Under the pieces are notes generated by a model that was not told where the DNA came from, searched no databases, and saw only the letters and a program-made list of their open reading frames with translations. DNA of 64,000 bases from Cognatundibacterium crateris (lineage in GTDB: Bacteria > Pseudomonadota > Gammaproteobacteria > Burkholderiales > Burkholderiaceae_D): NCBI RefSeq assembly GCF_010078235.1, contig NZ_JAABOS010000004.1:119816-183815 (forward strand), read 5' to 3'. Below are positions 1 through 7,439 of the stretch, one piece after another. Within the stretch, counting starts at the first letter, position 1; each line of letters starts with the position of its first letter. Position numbers and translations under genes: made by a program.

Positions 1-9
1 AATGCATGC

Positions 10-27
10 GGCGCATCGCGATGTGCC
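10..27. repeat. Palindromic repeat, copy 1
   Basis: This 18-bp near-palindrome reads GGCGCATCGCGATGTGCC and has one mismatch to the perfect copy at 1719-1736. The match extends on the left through AATGCATGC, giving about 27 shared bases. Copies also occur at 131-157 and, degenerate and inverted, at 1533-1560. They resemble REP-type intergenic elements and bracket the decayed accessory patch. Confidence 0.55.
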
Positions 28-36
28 TTTCGTGCT

Positions 37-65
37 GTTTCCTCTTCAGCAGCTGAAGAGGAAAC
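37..65. other. Perfect 13-bp hairpin
   Basis: GTTTCCTCTTCAG, a 3-base spacer, then its exact reverse complement CTGAAGAGGAAAC. No T-run follows on the plus strand. On the minus strand the A/T-rich tract lies before the stem rather than after it, so it is not a standard terminator. It could be a structured RNA element, a protein-binding palindrome or a transposon end. Confidence 0.4.
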
Positions 66-130
66 CATAACAAAAAAAAACAAAGAAGATCAGCAGGAAT
101 TTAAACGTCCCACATGTTACTCAGGCTTCC

Positions 131-157
131 ATACGGCGCATCTTGATGCGCCCTACC
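131..157. repeat. Palindromic repeat, copy 2
   Basis: TACGGCGCATC, a short centre, then GATGCGCCCTACC. It has the same arms as the copies at 10-27 and 1719-1736 but a different centre (TT instead of GC). It sits 14 bp beyond the stop codon of the Hint remnant, so it may also act as a 3' hairpin for that transcript. Confidence 0.5.
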
Positions 158-170
158 AAAGGTTTACGCC

Positions 171-1136
171 TTACGGCCTTGTCTCAACGTTATGACCGCA
201 GTTGTGCACCCACACACCATACTTGCCCACAAAATAGGTATGAAATTCATCGACTTTGATATTGTAAACTCGCGCCGTCCCATTGATTGGCTTGTTCTTA
301 CCTAGAATAACATTACCCCAATAACCCAACATTAGGACATGCCCGTACCTTAAGTCTTTAGCTGCCATCCAACCATGTTTTTTCACCATAATCGGATGAC
401 TTGGCGTTACCTGCAAGTAACCATATTCTCCATCGGGTTGCACATAACGCAATTCAACAATTGGCATATCGTCAGTGACGAACGTTTCAATAACCTGACG
501 ATATATTGGATCCTGTGCATCTACTTGAAGCTTCGGCATAACGGAGTCCTCAGCATTCGTCATCACCCAATCACCAACCTTAATTTCCTCAATTGGTTTC
601 AAACCATCCCTCGTGTGAACCAAAGTACCTGCAACAAAACAAGCTTCCGAGAGATTTTCTTTTGCAATTTCCTTCGTAATCGCACCGCCAACACTCTCTT
701 CCTGGCAATTCGAGTTATGCGCCCAAACCCCAGCCTGCCCAACATAGTAGGTATGCAGGTTATCTACTTCAAAGTTAAATACCGGCGAGGCAAACTCTTG
801 CAGGCTCTCTAACGTTGACAGATCAAAGTCGTTGCGGTCAATCAGTGTGATTTCATCCTGACTCAAATCCAGAGCAACTTCCCACGCATTGTCGATATCA
901 CGGGCAACGCCAACGTTTGGTATCTGCGTTGTGAATATCTGCGCTGCGCCAATGACCTTCGCCGCATTACCATCGGCAAGCTGAAAAGACTGCCCAGCAC
1001 GCAAAGACTCTGCTGCTGTCCAACCCTGCCCCTCAATCCAATAGGGATGGTCGTGCGTGGAAACCAAATAATCCAAGGTGTGCTGCTGCCCATAGACATA
1101 TTGAACAGCGTAGACTGATTTGGCATGGCTGATCAT
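171..1136 (-). CDS. Double Hint-domain (pretoxin/intein-like) remnant, 5' truncated
   Basis: The product is 321 residues with two tandem Hint (hedgehog/intein) modules. The second is complete: CFVAGTLV with the nucleophile Cys166 and a preceding Ala, TPSHP near 244-248, and the closing HTYFVG...VWVHNC near 299-313. The first lacks its N-terminal Cys block and begins at STHDHP (26-31), closing with HTYYVGQAGVWAHN (128-141). Such modules normally lie just before the toxin domain of Rhs, CDI and other polymorphic toxins, where they are thought to release the toxin autoproteolytically. Here nothing follows VHNC except about eight residues, so no toxin is present. The frame stays open about 45 bases upstream of the ATG and then hits a stop next to the IS3 fragment, so the 5' end was probably removed by insertion. 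It is likely a non-functional fragment. Confidence 0.75.
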   Translation of the reverse strand: MISHAKSVYAVQYVYGQQHTLDYLVSTHDHPYWIEGQGWTAAESLRAGQSFQLADGNAAKVIGAAQIFTTQIPNVGVARDIDNAWEVALDLSQDEITLIDRNDFDLSTLESLQEFASPVFNFEVDNLHTYYVGQAGVWAHNSNCQEESVGGAITKEIAKENLSEACFVAGTLVHTRDGLKPIEEIKVGDWVMTNAEDSVMPKLQVDAQDPIYRQVIETFVTDDMPIVELRYVQPDGEYGYLQVTPSHPIMVKKHGWMAAKDLRYGHVLMLGYWGNVILGKNKPINGTARVYNIKVDEFHTYFVGKYGVWVHNCGHNVETRP

Positions 1137-1187
1137 GGTATTAAAGACTGAGCTTCCCTCGGTAATTAGTTCACTATCAGGTGAATG

Positions 1188-1511
1188 TTATGCACCCAAA
1201 TTCTCTTGATTTTGTTTCTTCATCCAGTCCTCCAGATATTGAACTGGCGAACGATAGCCTAATGTTGAATGTTGCCGTGTTCGACTATAAAACACCTCAA
1301 TATATGCAAAGCTCGCTGCCTTCATTGCATAACGGCTTGCATATCGAATTCCATGATAACGCACATTCTCGAAGTTGTTAAACCAGCTCTCGGTGGGCGC
1401 GTTGTCCCAACAATTTCCTTTGCGACTCATGGCGCAAACCATGCCGAATTCCTTGAGCTTGCCCTGAAATGCTTTGCTGGCCTATTGACTGCCACTATCT
1501 GAATGATGCAA
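1188..1511 (-). pseudogene. IS3-family transposase OrfB remnant with in-frame stop
   Basis: The minus strand encodes the C-terminal third of an IS3-type DDE transposase (rve integrase core). LHHSDSGSQ, then a TAG stop at 1482-1484, is followed in the same frame by ASKAFQ, MSRKGNCWDNAPTES (carrying the catalytic Glu), the STLGYRSPVQYLE motif and a short tail ending near 1188. The stop replaces the Tyr expected in the family motif SQYAS, consistent with a TAT to TAG change. The N-terminal half, OrfA and recognisable terminal inverted repeats are not evident, so the element is dead. It directly abuts the truncated Hint gene. Confidence 0.8.
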
Positions 1512-1532
1512 CGCGGTAAGGTGCAATCCTGA

Positions 1533-1560
1533 GGTAGGGCAATCACGATGCGCCGCATGA
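1533..1560. repeat. Palindromic repeat, degenerate inverted copy
   Basis: GGTAGGGC, a degenerate left arm, then GATGCGCCGCATG. This is the reverse orientation of the copies at 10-27 and 1719-1736, with one base lost and two changed in the left arm. It lies just upstream (minus strand) of the transposase remnant. Part of the resemblance could be chance. Confidence 0.35.
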
Positions 1561-1709
1561 GGATGAAGTTTACAGCTACCCAGTTGCACATGACTGAGTC
1601 GATAGCGTTTCAGATCGGCTTTATTCGGGTTTTCATTGTTGAGTGGAAGCTGGCATTTTTCCTAACGACAGGGCGGGCTGTGGTTTGAAAAAACTTGGTG
1701 ACAATAGCT

Positions 1710-1740
1710 AATGCATGCGGCGCATCGCGATGCGCCCTAC
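1710..1740. repeat. Palindromic repeat, perfect copy
   Basis: It contains the exact 18-bp palindrome GGCGCATCGCGATGCGCC (1719-1736), preceded by AATGCATGC as in copy 1 and followed by CTAC as in copy 2. It lies 15 bp past the stop codon of the acyltransferase gene at 1756-2787 and forms the right border of the decayed patch. The 1512-1755 stretch otherwise shows no gene. Confidence 0.55.
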
Positions 1741-1755
1741 TTGCTGCGCTAAGAC

Positions 1756-2787
1756 TCAGCGCGGCGCAGTAAACAGCAAACCAATCCACTGAAATCCTTG
1801 CCGTTCGCGCAGGCGATAAAACAGTACCGGTAACAGCACTGCAAACAGGCAGCCGAGTAGCAGGTGTAACTGGGCGGACTGCAGGTGGAACACTTTTTTG
1901 AGCACGATGCGTATGCCGCTGCCGCTCAGAATATGCATCAGGTAGATGGGCATGGAGTAGCTGCCGCATAGCAGCAGTGCTTGTGTGAGATGCCCACGCA
2001 GGCCGGCTTGGTGGCGTTCCAACAGCATGGAGGCGCTGATCACCAGCAGTATGCCGCTCAGACTGAGTGGCAGTTTCAGCCAGTGGTTGCTGTCATGATG
2101 CAGGCCTAGCTGGCTGTGATAAATCCAGGCCAGCGTACTAAAACTGAGTCCGCTGATCAGCAGCGCGCTGTGCGCATGTTGCCGGAATGTGGAGCGGTAT
2201 TGCTGAAACAGCGTGCCTGCGAGGAAGAACAGTAAAAAGGAGGAGACAAAATCCAGCGGGAATAATAATTGCCATTGGTTTTGCACCCACCAGGCCGCCA
2301 GAGCGAGTAGCAAGCAGGCTTTCAAGCGGGTCGGGTGGCGCTGTAATAACAGCACCGCCACCACAAACACGATGAACAGCACATACAGAAACCAGAATTG
2401 CGCGCGCGGTTGCCAGAACAGGCGCAGCACATCCGCCATGCTGGTCTGGCTGGTGGTATAGCGCGACAGGAATACTTCTACGCTACCCTGCAGCAGTGAC
2501 CAGACCAGATAAGGATAAATCAGGGTATCAAGCTTGCTGCGGATCAGGCCGCCAGCGCCGTATTTTTGTAGCGAGCTCAGTAAGTACAGCCCGGACAGCC
2601 AGAAAAACAGCGGCATGTGAAAGTCATAGATCAGATTATCGATCAGCCGGAACCAGCCTGCATCCATGCCTAAGTCTGCATTGAACACACCACGCGCCAC
2701 ATGGCCATACACCACCAGCAGTATGCCTATGCCTTTGGCGATATCTGTCCAATGGTCACGCGCTGTGCGTAGTTCGGTGTCTTGCAT
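1756..2787 (-). CDS. Acyltransferase family 3 membrane protein
   Basis: This 343-residue polytopic membrane protein matches the acyltransferase-3 family (OafA/NodX/WecH type). It opens with RDHWTDIAKGIGILLVVYGHV, the family's N-terminal region with its conserved His in the first helix. DFHMPLFFWLSGLYL, the second signature, follows near residues 54-68, and about eight to ten hydrophobic segments continue to the C-terminus. Family members O-acetylate or acylate cell-surface sugars in the inner membrane. The substrate cannot be told here because no glycan genes are nearby. It stands alone, divergent from fadD, with about 215 bp between the start codons. Confidence 0.8.
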   Translation of the reverse strand: MQDTELRTARDHWTDIAKGIGILLVVYGHVARGVFNADLGMDAGWFRLIDNLIYDFHMPLFFWLSGLYLLSSLQKYGAGGLIRSKLDTLIYPYLVWSLLQGSVEVFLSRYTTSQTSMADVLRLFWQPRAQFWFLYVLFIVFVVAVLLLQRHPTRLKACLLLALAAWWVQNQWQLLFPLDFVSSFLLFFLAGTLFQQYRSTFRQHAHSALLISGLSFSTLAWIYHSQLGLHHDSNHWLKLPLSLSGILLVISASMLLERHQAGLRGHLTQALLLCGSYSMPIYLMHILSGSGIRIVLKKVFHLQSAQLHLLLGCLFAVLLPVLFYRLRERQGFQWIGLLFTAPR

Positions 2788-3003
2788 GTTCGTTCAGAGT
2801 TGGATGCGGGAGCCGGGCATTGTATAGGATGGGGCAAAGATTTCCAGAAATAAAGTTTGCGGATGTGAAATTGTTGCATTTAAGTAAAAGGAAGTGAGGT
2901 AGCCAAATAAAATTAAGGTAAATTGTGCTTGTGACTAAGTAAAATCTAGCGAAACATAGCGTAAGCAAGCTAAGCCTGACCCAATAAAAAAACGGAGACC
3001 ACT

Positions 3004-4689
3004 ATGCAACAATCTAAACCTTGGCTGTCCTCGTATCCAGCCGGTGTACCAGACGAGATCGATCCTGGTCAGTACGCATCGTTGACGGCCTTACTGGAAG
3101 AGTCATTTCAACGCTATGCGACCCGCGACGCTTACCTGTGCATGGGACAAAGGCTCAGCTATCGTGACCTGAATTTATATTCCGCCCGCATTGGTGCCTG
3201 GCTGCAAAGTCGTGGGCTGGCACCCGGTGCGCGGGTGGCAGTGATGATGCCCAACGTGCTGCATTATCCAGTGTGCGTTGCTGGCATACTGCGTGCCGGT
3301 TATACCGTGGTGAATGTGAATCCGCTGTACACGCCGCGCGAACTCGAGCATCAGCTCAGCGATTCCGGTGCGGAAGCCATCGTGATACTGGAGAATTTTG
3401 CGCATACGCTGGAAAAAGTCCTGAGCAAAGTCGCTGTGCGCCACATCGTGCTTGCCAGTATGGGCGATCTGCATCCTGGACTGAAAGGACATCTGCTGAA
3501 TTTTGTGGTCAGGCACGTCAAGAAAATGGTGCCTGCATTTCAGTTAGCTGGCGCAGTCAGTTTTAAACGGGTACAGAAAGAGGGCACGGGCCTGCATTTG
3601 CTCAAGCCCTTGCAAACGCATGAGGACATCGCCTTCCTGCAATATACGGGCGGTACCACCGGTTTATCCAAAGGTGCAGTGCTCACGCATCGGAATGTGA
3701 TTGCCAATATCTTGCAGAATGATGCCTGGTCGCAGCCCGCATTACAGAGCCTGCCTGCAGACCGGCCCTGGATCACAGTGTGCGCGCTGCCGCTGTATCA
3801 CATCCTGGCGCTGAATGCCTGCATGATGATGGGCGCGCGTTGGGGTGCGATGAATATCCTGATTCCGAATCCGCGTGATATCGGGGGCTTTCTGAAAGTG
3901 CTGAGCAAGCACAAGGTGAATTTCTTCCCTGGTGTGAATACCCTGTTTAACGCCATGCTGAATCATGCTGACATCAAACAGGTGGATTTTTCTGAACTAC
4001 AGATCACGCTCGGTGGTGGCATGGCAGTACAGCAAAGCGTGAGTGAACGCTGGCAAAAACTGACGGGCAAACCTATCCTCGAAGGTTATGGCTTGTCCGA
4101 GACTTCGCCTACCGCCACGCTGACACCACCGGATGCAAAGCAGTTTTCCGGCACCATAGGCTTGCCGGTGCCATCGACCGAGGTGGCGATACTGGATGAC
4201 GCTGGCCAGCCGGTCGCGCCTGGTACGCCGGGTGAAATTGCTATCCGTGGTCCGCAAGTCATGCGTGGTTACTGGAACCGTGCCGATGAAACGGCTAAAG
4301 TGATGACGGCCGATGGCTATTTCCGTTCCGGCGATATCGGCACTATGGATGAGCGTGGATTTGTGCGCATCGTGGACCGTAAAAAAGACATGATCCTGGT
4401 GTCCGGTTTCAATGTCTATCCGAATGAGGTGGAGGCGGTGGTGGCGGCCCATCCCGGCGTGCTTGAATGTGCATGCGTCGGTGTGCCGGATGCGGCTTCC
4501 GGCGAAGCGGTGAAATTATTTGTGGTGAAAAAAGACCCTGCGCTTACAGTCGATGTGTTGATGGACTATTGCAAAGAGCAAATGACCGCTTATAAAAAAC
4601 CGAAGTACATAGAATTCCGCAGCGAGCTGCCGAAGACCAATGTCGGTAAAATCCTGCGCCGCGAATTAAGGGATGAACATAAGGGCTGA
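3004..4689 (+). CDS. fadD: Long-chain fatty acid-CoA ligase
   Basis: This 561-residue AMP-forming acyl-CoA synthetase activates fatty acids with ATP and CoA for beta-oxidation or phospholipid synthesis. It acts in the cytosol or on the inner face of the membrane. The P-loop YTGGTTGLSKGA lies near residues 214-225 and EGYGLSETSP in the middle. The fatty-acyl-CoA signature YFRSGDIGTMDERG leads into VDRKKDMILVSGFNVYPNEVE at about 440-480. The conserved Lys of the C-terminal domain is in NVGKILRRELR near the end. Length is typical for FadD. The start has an upstream GGAG (ACGGAGACCACT then ATG). It is a single gene ended by the hairpin at 4757-4787, with no other beta-oxidation genes alongside. 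Confidence 0.92.
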   Translation: MQQSKPWLSSYPAGVPDEIDPGQYASLTALLEESFQRYATRDAYLCMGQRLSYRDLNLYSARIGAWLQSRGLAPGARVAVMMPNVLHYPVCVAGILRAGYTVVNVNPLYTPRELEHQLSDSGAEAIVILENFAHTLEKVLSKVAVRHIVLASMGDLHPGLKGHLLNFVVRHVKKMVPAFQLAGAVSFKRVQKEGTGLHLLKPLQTHEDIAFLQYTGGTTGLSKGAVLTHRNVIANILQNDAWSQPALQSLPADRPWITVCALPLYHILALNACMMMGARWGAMNILIPNPRDIGGFLKVLSKHKVNFFPGVNTLFNAMLNHADIKQVDFSELQITLGGGMAVQQSVSERWQKLTGKPILEGYGLSETSPTATLTPPDAKQFSGTIGLPVPSTEVAILDDAGQPVAPGTPGEIAIRGPQVMRGYWNRADETAKVMTADGYFRSGDIGTMDERGFVRIVDRKKDMILVSGFNVYPNEVEAVVAAHPGVLECACVGVPDAASGEAVKLFVVKKDPALTVDVLMDYCKEQMTAYKKPKYIEFRSELPKTNVGKILRRELRDEHKG

Positions 4690-4756
4690 GCACCGGCCCC
4701 GGTAGTGCAGCACCTTATCAACGCAATATCAACACAAAATCAGCACAAAAAACAAA

Positions 4757-4787
4757 ACGCACTGCGGAGTATGCAGTGCGTTTTTTT
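4757..4787. terminator. Bidirectional terminator between fadD and the SnoaL-like gene
   Basis: ACGCACTGC (4757-4765), a 7-base loop, GCAGTGCGT (4773-4781) and T7. The minus strand also has T-rich sequence after the stem, so it can serve both convergent genes. Confidence 0.9.
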
Positions 4788-4823
4788 GTATAGTACGGCG
4801 TCAGGCTGAACGCGTTTTCATAC

Positions 4824-5243
4824 TTACTTCATCGCGCGCCATACCATTGCGCTGTCGACGATTTGTTCGAAGGCGCTGATGCGGCCATCTCGCAAGGTCC
4901 ACAAATGCGCGACGCGGGCGCTGAAGGGCAGTCCGGTTTTCAGATAGATGCCGCTATAAGTGCCAATCGCAACCACCTGGTCTTGATTAGCAAAATAATG
5001 CTCTATCGTGACGCGGTAATCCTGCCATTCGCTACCCAGACGTGCGAACACATGCTGCTGTATCTCATCCCAGCCAATATAGGTACCGGCATAAGGGAAA
5101 CCGGCGGCTTCAGTCCAGCGTATGTCGCTGGTGACCGCTTCGCGCAGACGCTGCGCATTTTCTGCCGCATTGCTTCCTTCGTAAGTGCTGCGTACCAGCG
5201 CCAGATGTTGTGCGGTTTGTTGTGCATTCGTTGAGGTATTCAT
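4824..5243 (-). CDS. SnoaL-like / NTF2-fold protein
   Basis: A 139-residue cytosolic protein with the pattern of the SnoaL-like NTF2 fold. An N-terminal helix pair (LVRSTYEGSNAAENAQRL) is followed by SDIRWTEAAGFPYAGTYIGWDEI and then by the beta-sheet strands YRVTIEHYFANQDQVVAIGTYSGIY and ARVAHLWTLRDGRISAFEQIVD. These conical barrels may be polyketide-cyclase-like, limonene-epoxide-hydrolase-like or simply ligand-binding, and sequence alone does not say which. It is the only gene between the fadD terminator and the MBL gene, with 182 bp upstream that may hold its own promoter. Confidence 0.75.
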   Translation of the reverse strand: MNTSTNAQQTAQHLALVRSTYEGSNAAENAQRLREAVTSDIRWTEAAGFPYAGTYIGWDEIQQHVFARLGSEWQDYRVTIEHYFANQDQVVAIGTYSGIYLKTGLPFSARVAHLWTLRDGRISAFEQIVDSAMVWRAMK

Positions 5244-5302
5244 AGCTAGCTTTTCAGTCGTGCTTAACTTTTTTGGAATAGCGAAATGAGAGCAACTGGG
5301 AA

Positions 5303-5333
5303 GCAGCCTCCCGGATGATGCTTGGGGGGCTGC
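5303..5333. other. GC-rich hairpin downstream of the MBL gene
   Basis: GCAGCCTCCC and GGGGGGCTGC can pair over ten positions (one G-T) around an 11-base loop. It lies 93 bp past the stop codon of the MBL-fold gene and before the start of the SnoaL-like gene. No T-run follows on either strand, so termination is uncertain. Confidence 0.35.
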
Positions 5334-5425
5334 TGTGTTCGTGTTAATTGCAACTAGCGCTGCCGTTGCAATTGCCAGTCAAACGTGTACGAACTGATGT
5401 CGCTGAAGTTTGACTGCTTCCTTTG

Positions 5426-6289
5426 TTACCACTTCATTTCACCTTTAGTGACCTTAGCACCGATATCCAGCGACAGTGCGCCATCTGCATCCGGATAAGC
5501 TTGCTGCATCTGGCGAATCAGCTCCGCGCTGTTGGCCGATTTCGCCGCAAATTGCTCAAACTTTTGCAAGTAGGTTTTGGTGTAGCCGATGGCACTTGCA
5601 TCTAAAGCGCTGCCTGCACGCATGTGGCCAGGCACGACCAGTGCCGGTTTCAGAGCCTGCATCTCATCGAGCTGGGCAATCCATGCCTGACGCTCCGCCG
5701 CAGTCTGGGTATCGGCGGTCCACACATGCAAATTGTTGACGACTGCGATATCACCTACCACGGCGCGGATAGATGGTACCCACAGATATGGACGGTGCGC
5801 GAGCAGGCCTTCGGTACCGCGGATTTCTATGGTCTTTCCATCCAGCGTCAAAGTGTTTGCTGTGTAGGCAACTGGCAGCACAGGTTTGACTGGTGCATTC
5901 ACACCCATTTTCGGACCCCAGAAAGCGACTTTAGCAGCGACTTTAGAGGTCAGCTTTTCTAATACCGCTGGCGTTGCCAATACCTGAGCCTGAGGGAAGT
6001 ATTGTTTCAGCGTTTCCACACCAAAGTAGTAATCCGGATCTGCCTGGCTCACGAAAATCACTTTCAGTTCCTTGCCGCTGTCGAGCACATTGGCTGCGAT
6101 ACGCAGCGCGTCGGCACGGGTGAAACCGGCATCGATCACCATCGCTTCTTTTTCACCGGTGATCAGGGTGGAGTTGACATTGAAGCTCTTGGCATCGGCG
6201 TTATACACACGCACTTGCAAAGCCTGTTCAGCCTGAGCAGCGTTGACGGTAAGGGCGATGGTGGCGGCGATCAGAGTCTGACGTAACAT
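5426..6289 (-). CDS. Exported MBL-fold protein with degenerate metal site
   Basis: A 287-residue protein with a signal peptide (residues 1-20, cut after NAAQA) and a metallo-beta-lactamase fold: VNSTLITGEKEAMVIDAGF near 38-56, then VIFVSQADPDYYFG near 77-90. In active MBL hydrolases that stretch is the HxHxDH metal motif. Here the three His positions read Gln, Asp and Tyr, while the Asp is kept. I checked the codons (CAG for Gln81, TAC for Tyr87). Later parts are more normal, including LWVPSIRAVVGDIAV, LHVWTADT and VVPGHM with a His near 220. It may bind a different metal set, be catalytically dead, or belong to a subfamily where this is standard. It diverges from the LysR gene over a shared promoter region. 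Confidence 0.75.
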   Translation of the reverse strand: MLRQTLIAATIALTVNAAQAEQALQVRVYNADAKSFNVNSTLITGEKEAMVIDAGFTRADALRIAANVLDSGKELKVIFVSQADPDYYFGVETLKQYFPQAQVLATPAVLEKLTSKVAAKVAFWGPKMGVNAPVKPVLPVAYTANTLTLDGKTIEIRGTEGLLAHRPYLWVPSIRAVVGDIAVVNNLHVWTADTQTAAERQAWIAQLDEMQALKPALVVPGHMRAGSALDASAIGYTKTYLQKFEQFAAKSANSAELIRQMQQAYPDADGALSLDIGAKVTKGEMKW

Positions 6290-6367
6290 GGTAGGTTTCC
6301 TTTTTCAGTAAGAGGATGCAGCGTTTGTTGAGTGTTTGCTTAATGTGTGATGAGTGTTCGGGATATT

Positions 6368-6450
6368 CGTTTTTTGAAACTGAAGCCAGTGTATATCTGC
6401 CTTCCTGCGCGATAAATCCCTTAAAATGGGCATGATTGTTTCAAAAAACG
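6368..6450. promoter_or_regulatory. Perfect 13-bp inverted repeat in the MBL/LysR divergent promoter region
   Basis: CGTTTTTTGAAAC (6368-6380) and its exact reverse complement GTTTCAAAAAACG (6438-6450) are separated by 57 bp, between the start codons at 6289 (minus) and 6478 (plus). Paired sites in a divergent region are typical of LysR-type regulators, which bind as tetramers and bend DNA. I infer that these are operator half-sites for the regulator at 6478, controlling itself and the MBL gene. Confidence 0.6.
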
Positions 6451-6477
6451 TGCGAATTCAAACCAGCAGAGGACAGC

Positions 6478-7368
6478 ATGGACAGACTGACGGCGATGCA
6501 GGTATTTACCGAGGTAGCGGCCAGTGGCAGTTTCAGCGCCACTGCGGACAAGCTCGATATGTCACGTGCGATGGTCACACGCTATGTGGAAGAGTTAGAG
6601 GAGTGGCTGGATGCGCGCCTGTTACAAAGAACCACAAGGCGGGTAAGCCTGACTGATGCGGGCGAGTGTTGCCTCGCACGCAGCCAGCAAATGCTGGCGA
6701 TGATGCAGGATTTGCAGCAAGAGACAGGTATGCGCGGTGGAGAGCTGCATGGCCAATTGCGTCTGACGTCCAGCGTTTCGTTCGCTTATGCGCAGCTAGC
6801 GACAGCGGTCAGCGCCTTCCTGCAATTACATCCGCGTTTGCAGATCGATCTGAGTCTGGGCGATGGTGCCTTGAATCTGGTGGAGTCGCGCATCGATCTG
6901 GCGATCCGTATCAGCAGCGATCCTGATCCCATGCTGATCGCACGTCCGCTGGCACAATGTGATTCGATGCTGGTTGCGAGTCCGGCGTATTTGCAGCAAA
7001 TGGGTACGCCCTTGCATCCTGAGGACTTGTTGCAGCATCGCTGTCTGTGTCACAGCAATTTCGCCAAATCACCATGGCATTTCAGTCAGGGCGAACAGCA
7101 TCTTGCGTTCAGTATCAGCAGCCGTTTCACAGCCAATGATGCCACCACGCTGATGCAGGCGGCACTGGCCGACGCCGGTATCGTCATGTTGCCCACTTAT
7201 CTGGTCAGCCAACAACTCAAAGACGGCCGCTTGCAGCAAATACTGCCGCAATGGCAATTACCCAGTTTTACCATCAGCGCACTTTATCCTTCGCGCCGTC
7301 ATCTGTCACCGGCAGTGCGTGCGCTGCTGGATTTTCTGGTGCAGCGTTTTGCGAATACACAGTGGTGA
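6478..7368 (+). CDS. LysR-family transcriptional regulator
   Basis: A 296-residue LysR regulator. The N-terminal winged HTH runs MDRLTAMQVFTEVAASGSFS through VTRYVEELEEWLDARLLQRTTRRVSLTDAG (about 1-60), with a two-lobe effector-binding domain from about residue 90. The start chosen is the ATG at 6478, which has AGAGGA just upstream and gives the standard family N-terminus. An ATG at 6436 would add 14 unrelated residues and put the inverted-repeat arm inside the gene. The MDRLTAMQVF opening is common in regulators that sit divergent to their target, here the MBL gene. Its inducer is unknown. The beta-lactamase lies 71 bp downstream on the same strand. Confidence 0.88.
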   Translation: MDRLTAMQVFTEVAASGSFSATADKLDMSRAMVTRYVEELEEWLDARLLQRTTRRVSLTDAGECCLARSQQMLAMMQDLQQETGMRGGELHGQLRLTSSVSFAYAQLATAVSAFLQLHPRLQIDLSLGDGALNLVESRIDLAIRISSDPDPMLIARPLAQCDSMLVASPAYLQQMGTPLHPEDLLQHRCLCHSNFAKSPWHFSQGEQHLAFSISSRFTANDATTLMQAALADAGIVMLPTYLVSQQLKDGRLQQILPQWQLPSFTISALYPSRRHLSPAVRALLDFLVQRFANTQW

Positions 7369-7439
7369 TCATGGATGGGAACCAAATCCTGCACCCTGAC
7401 TCCAAGCTGCAGTGAGTAAAAAGAATGTGGTAGCTAAGT

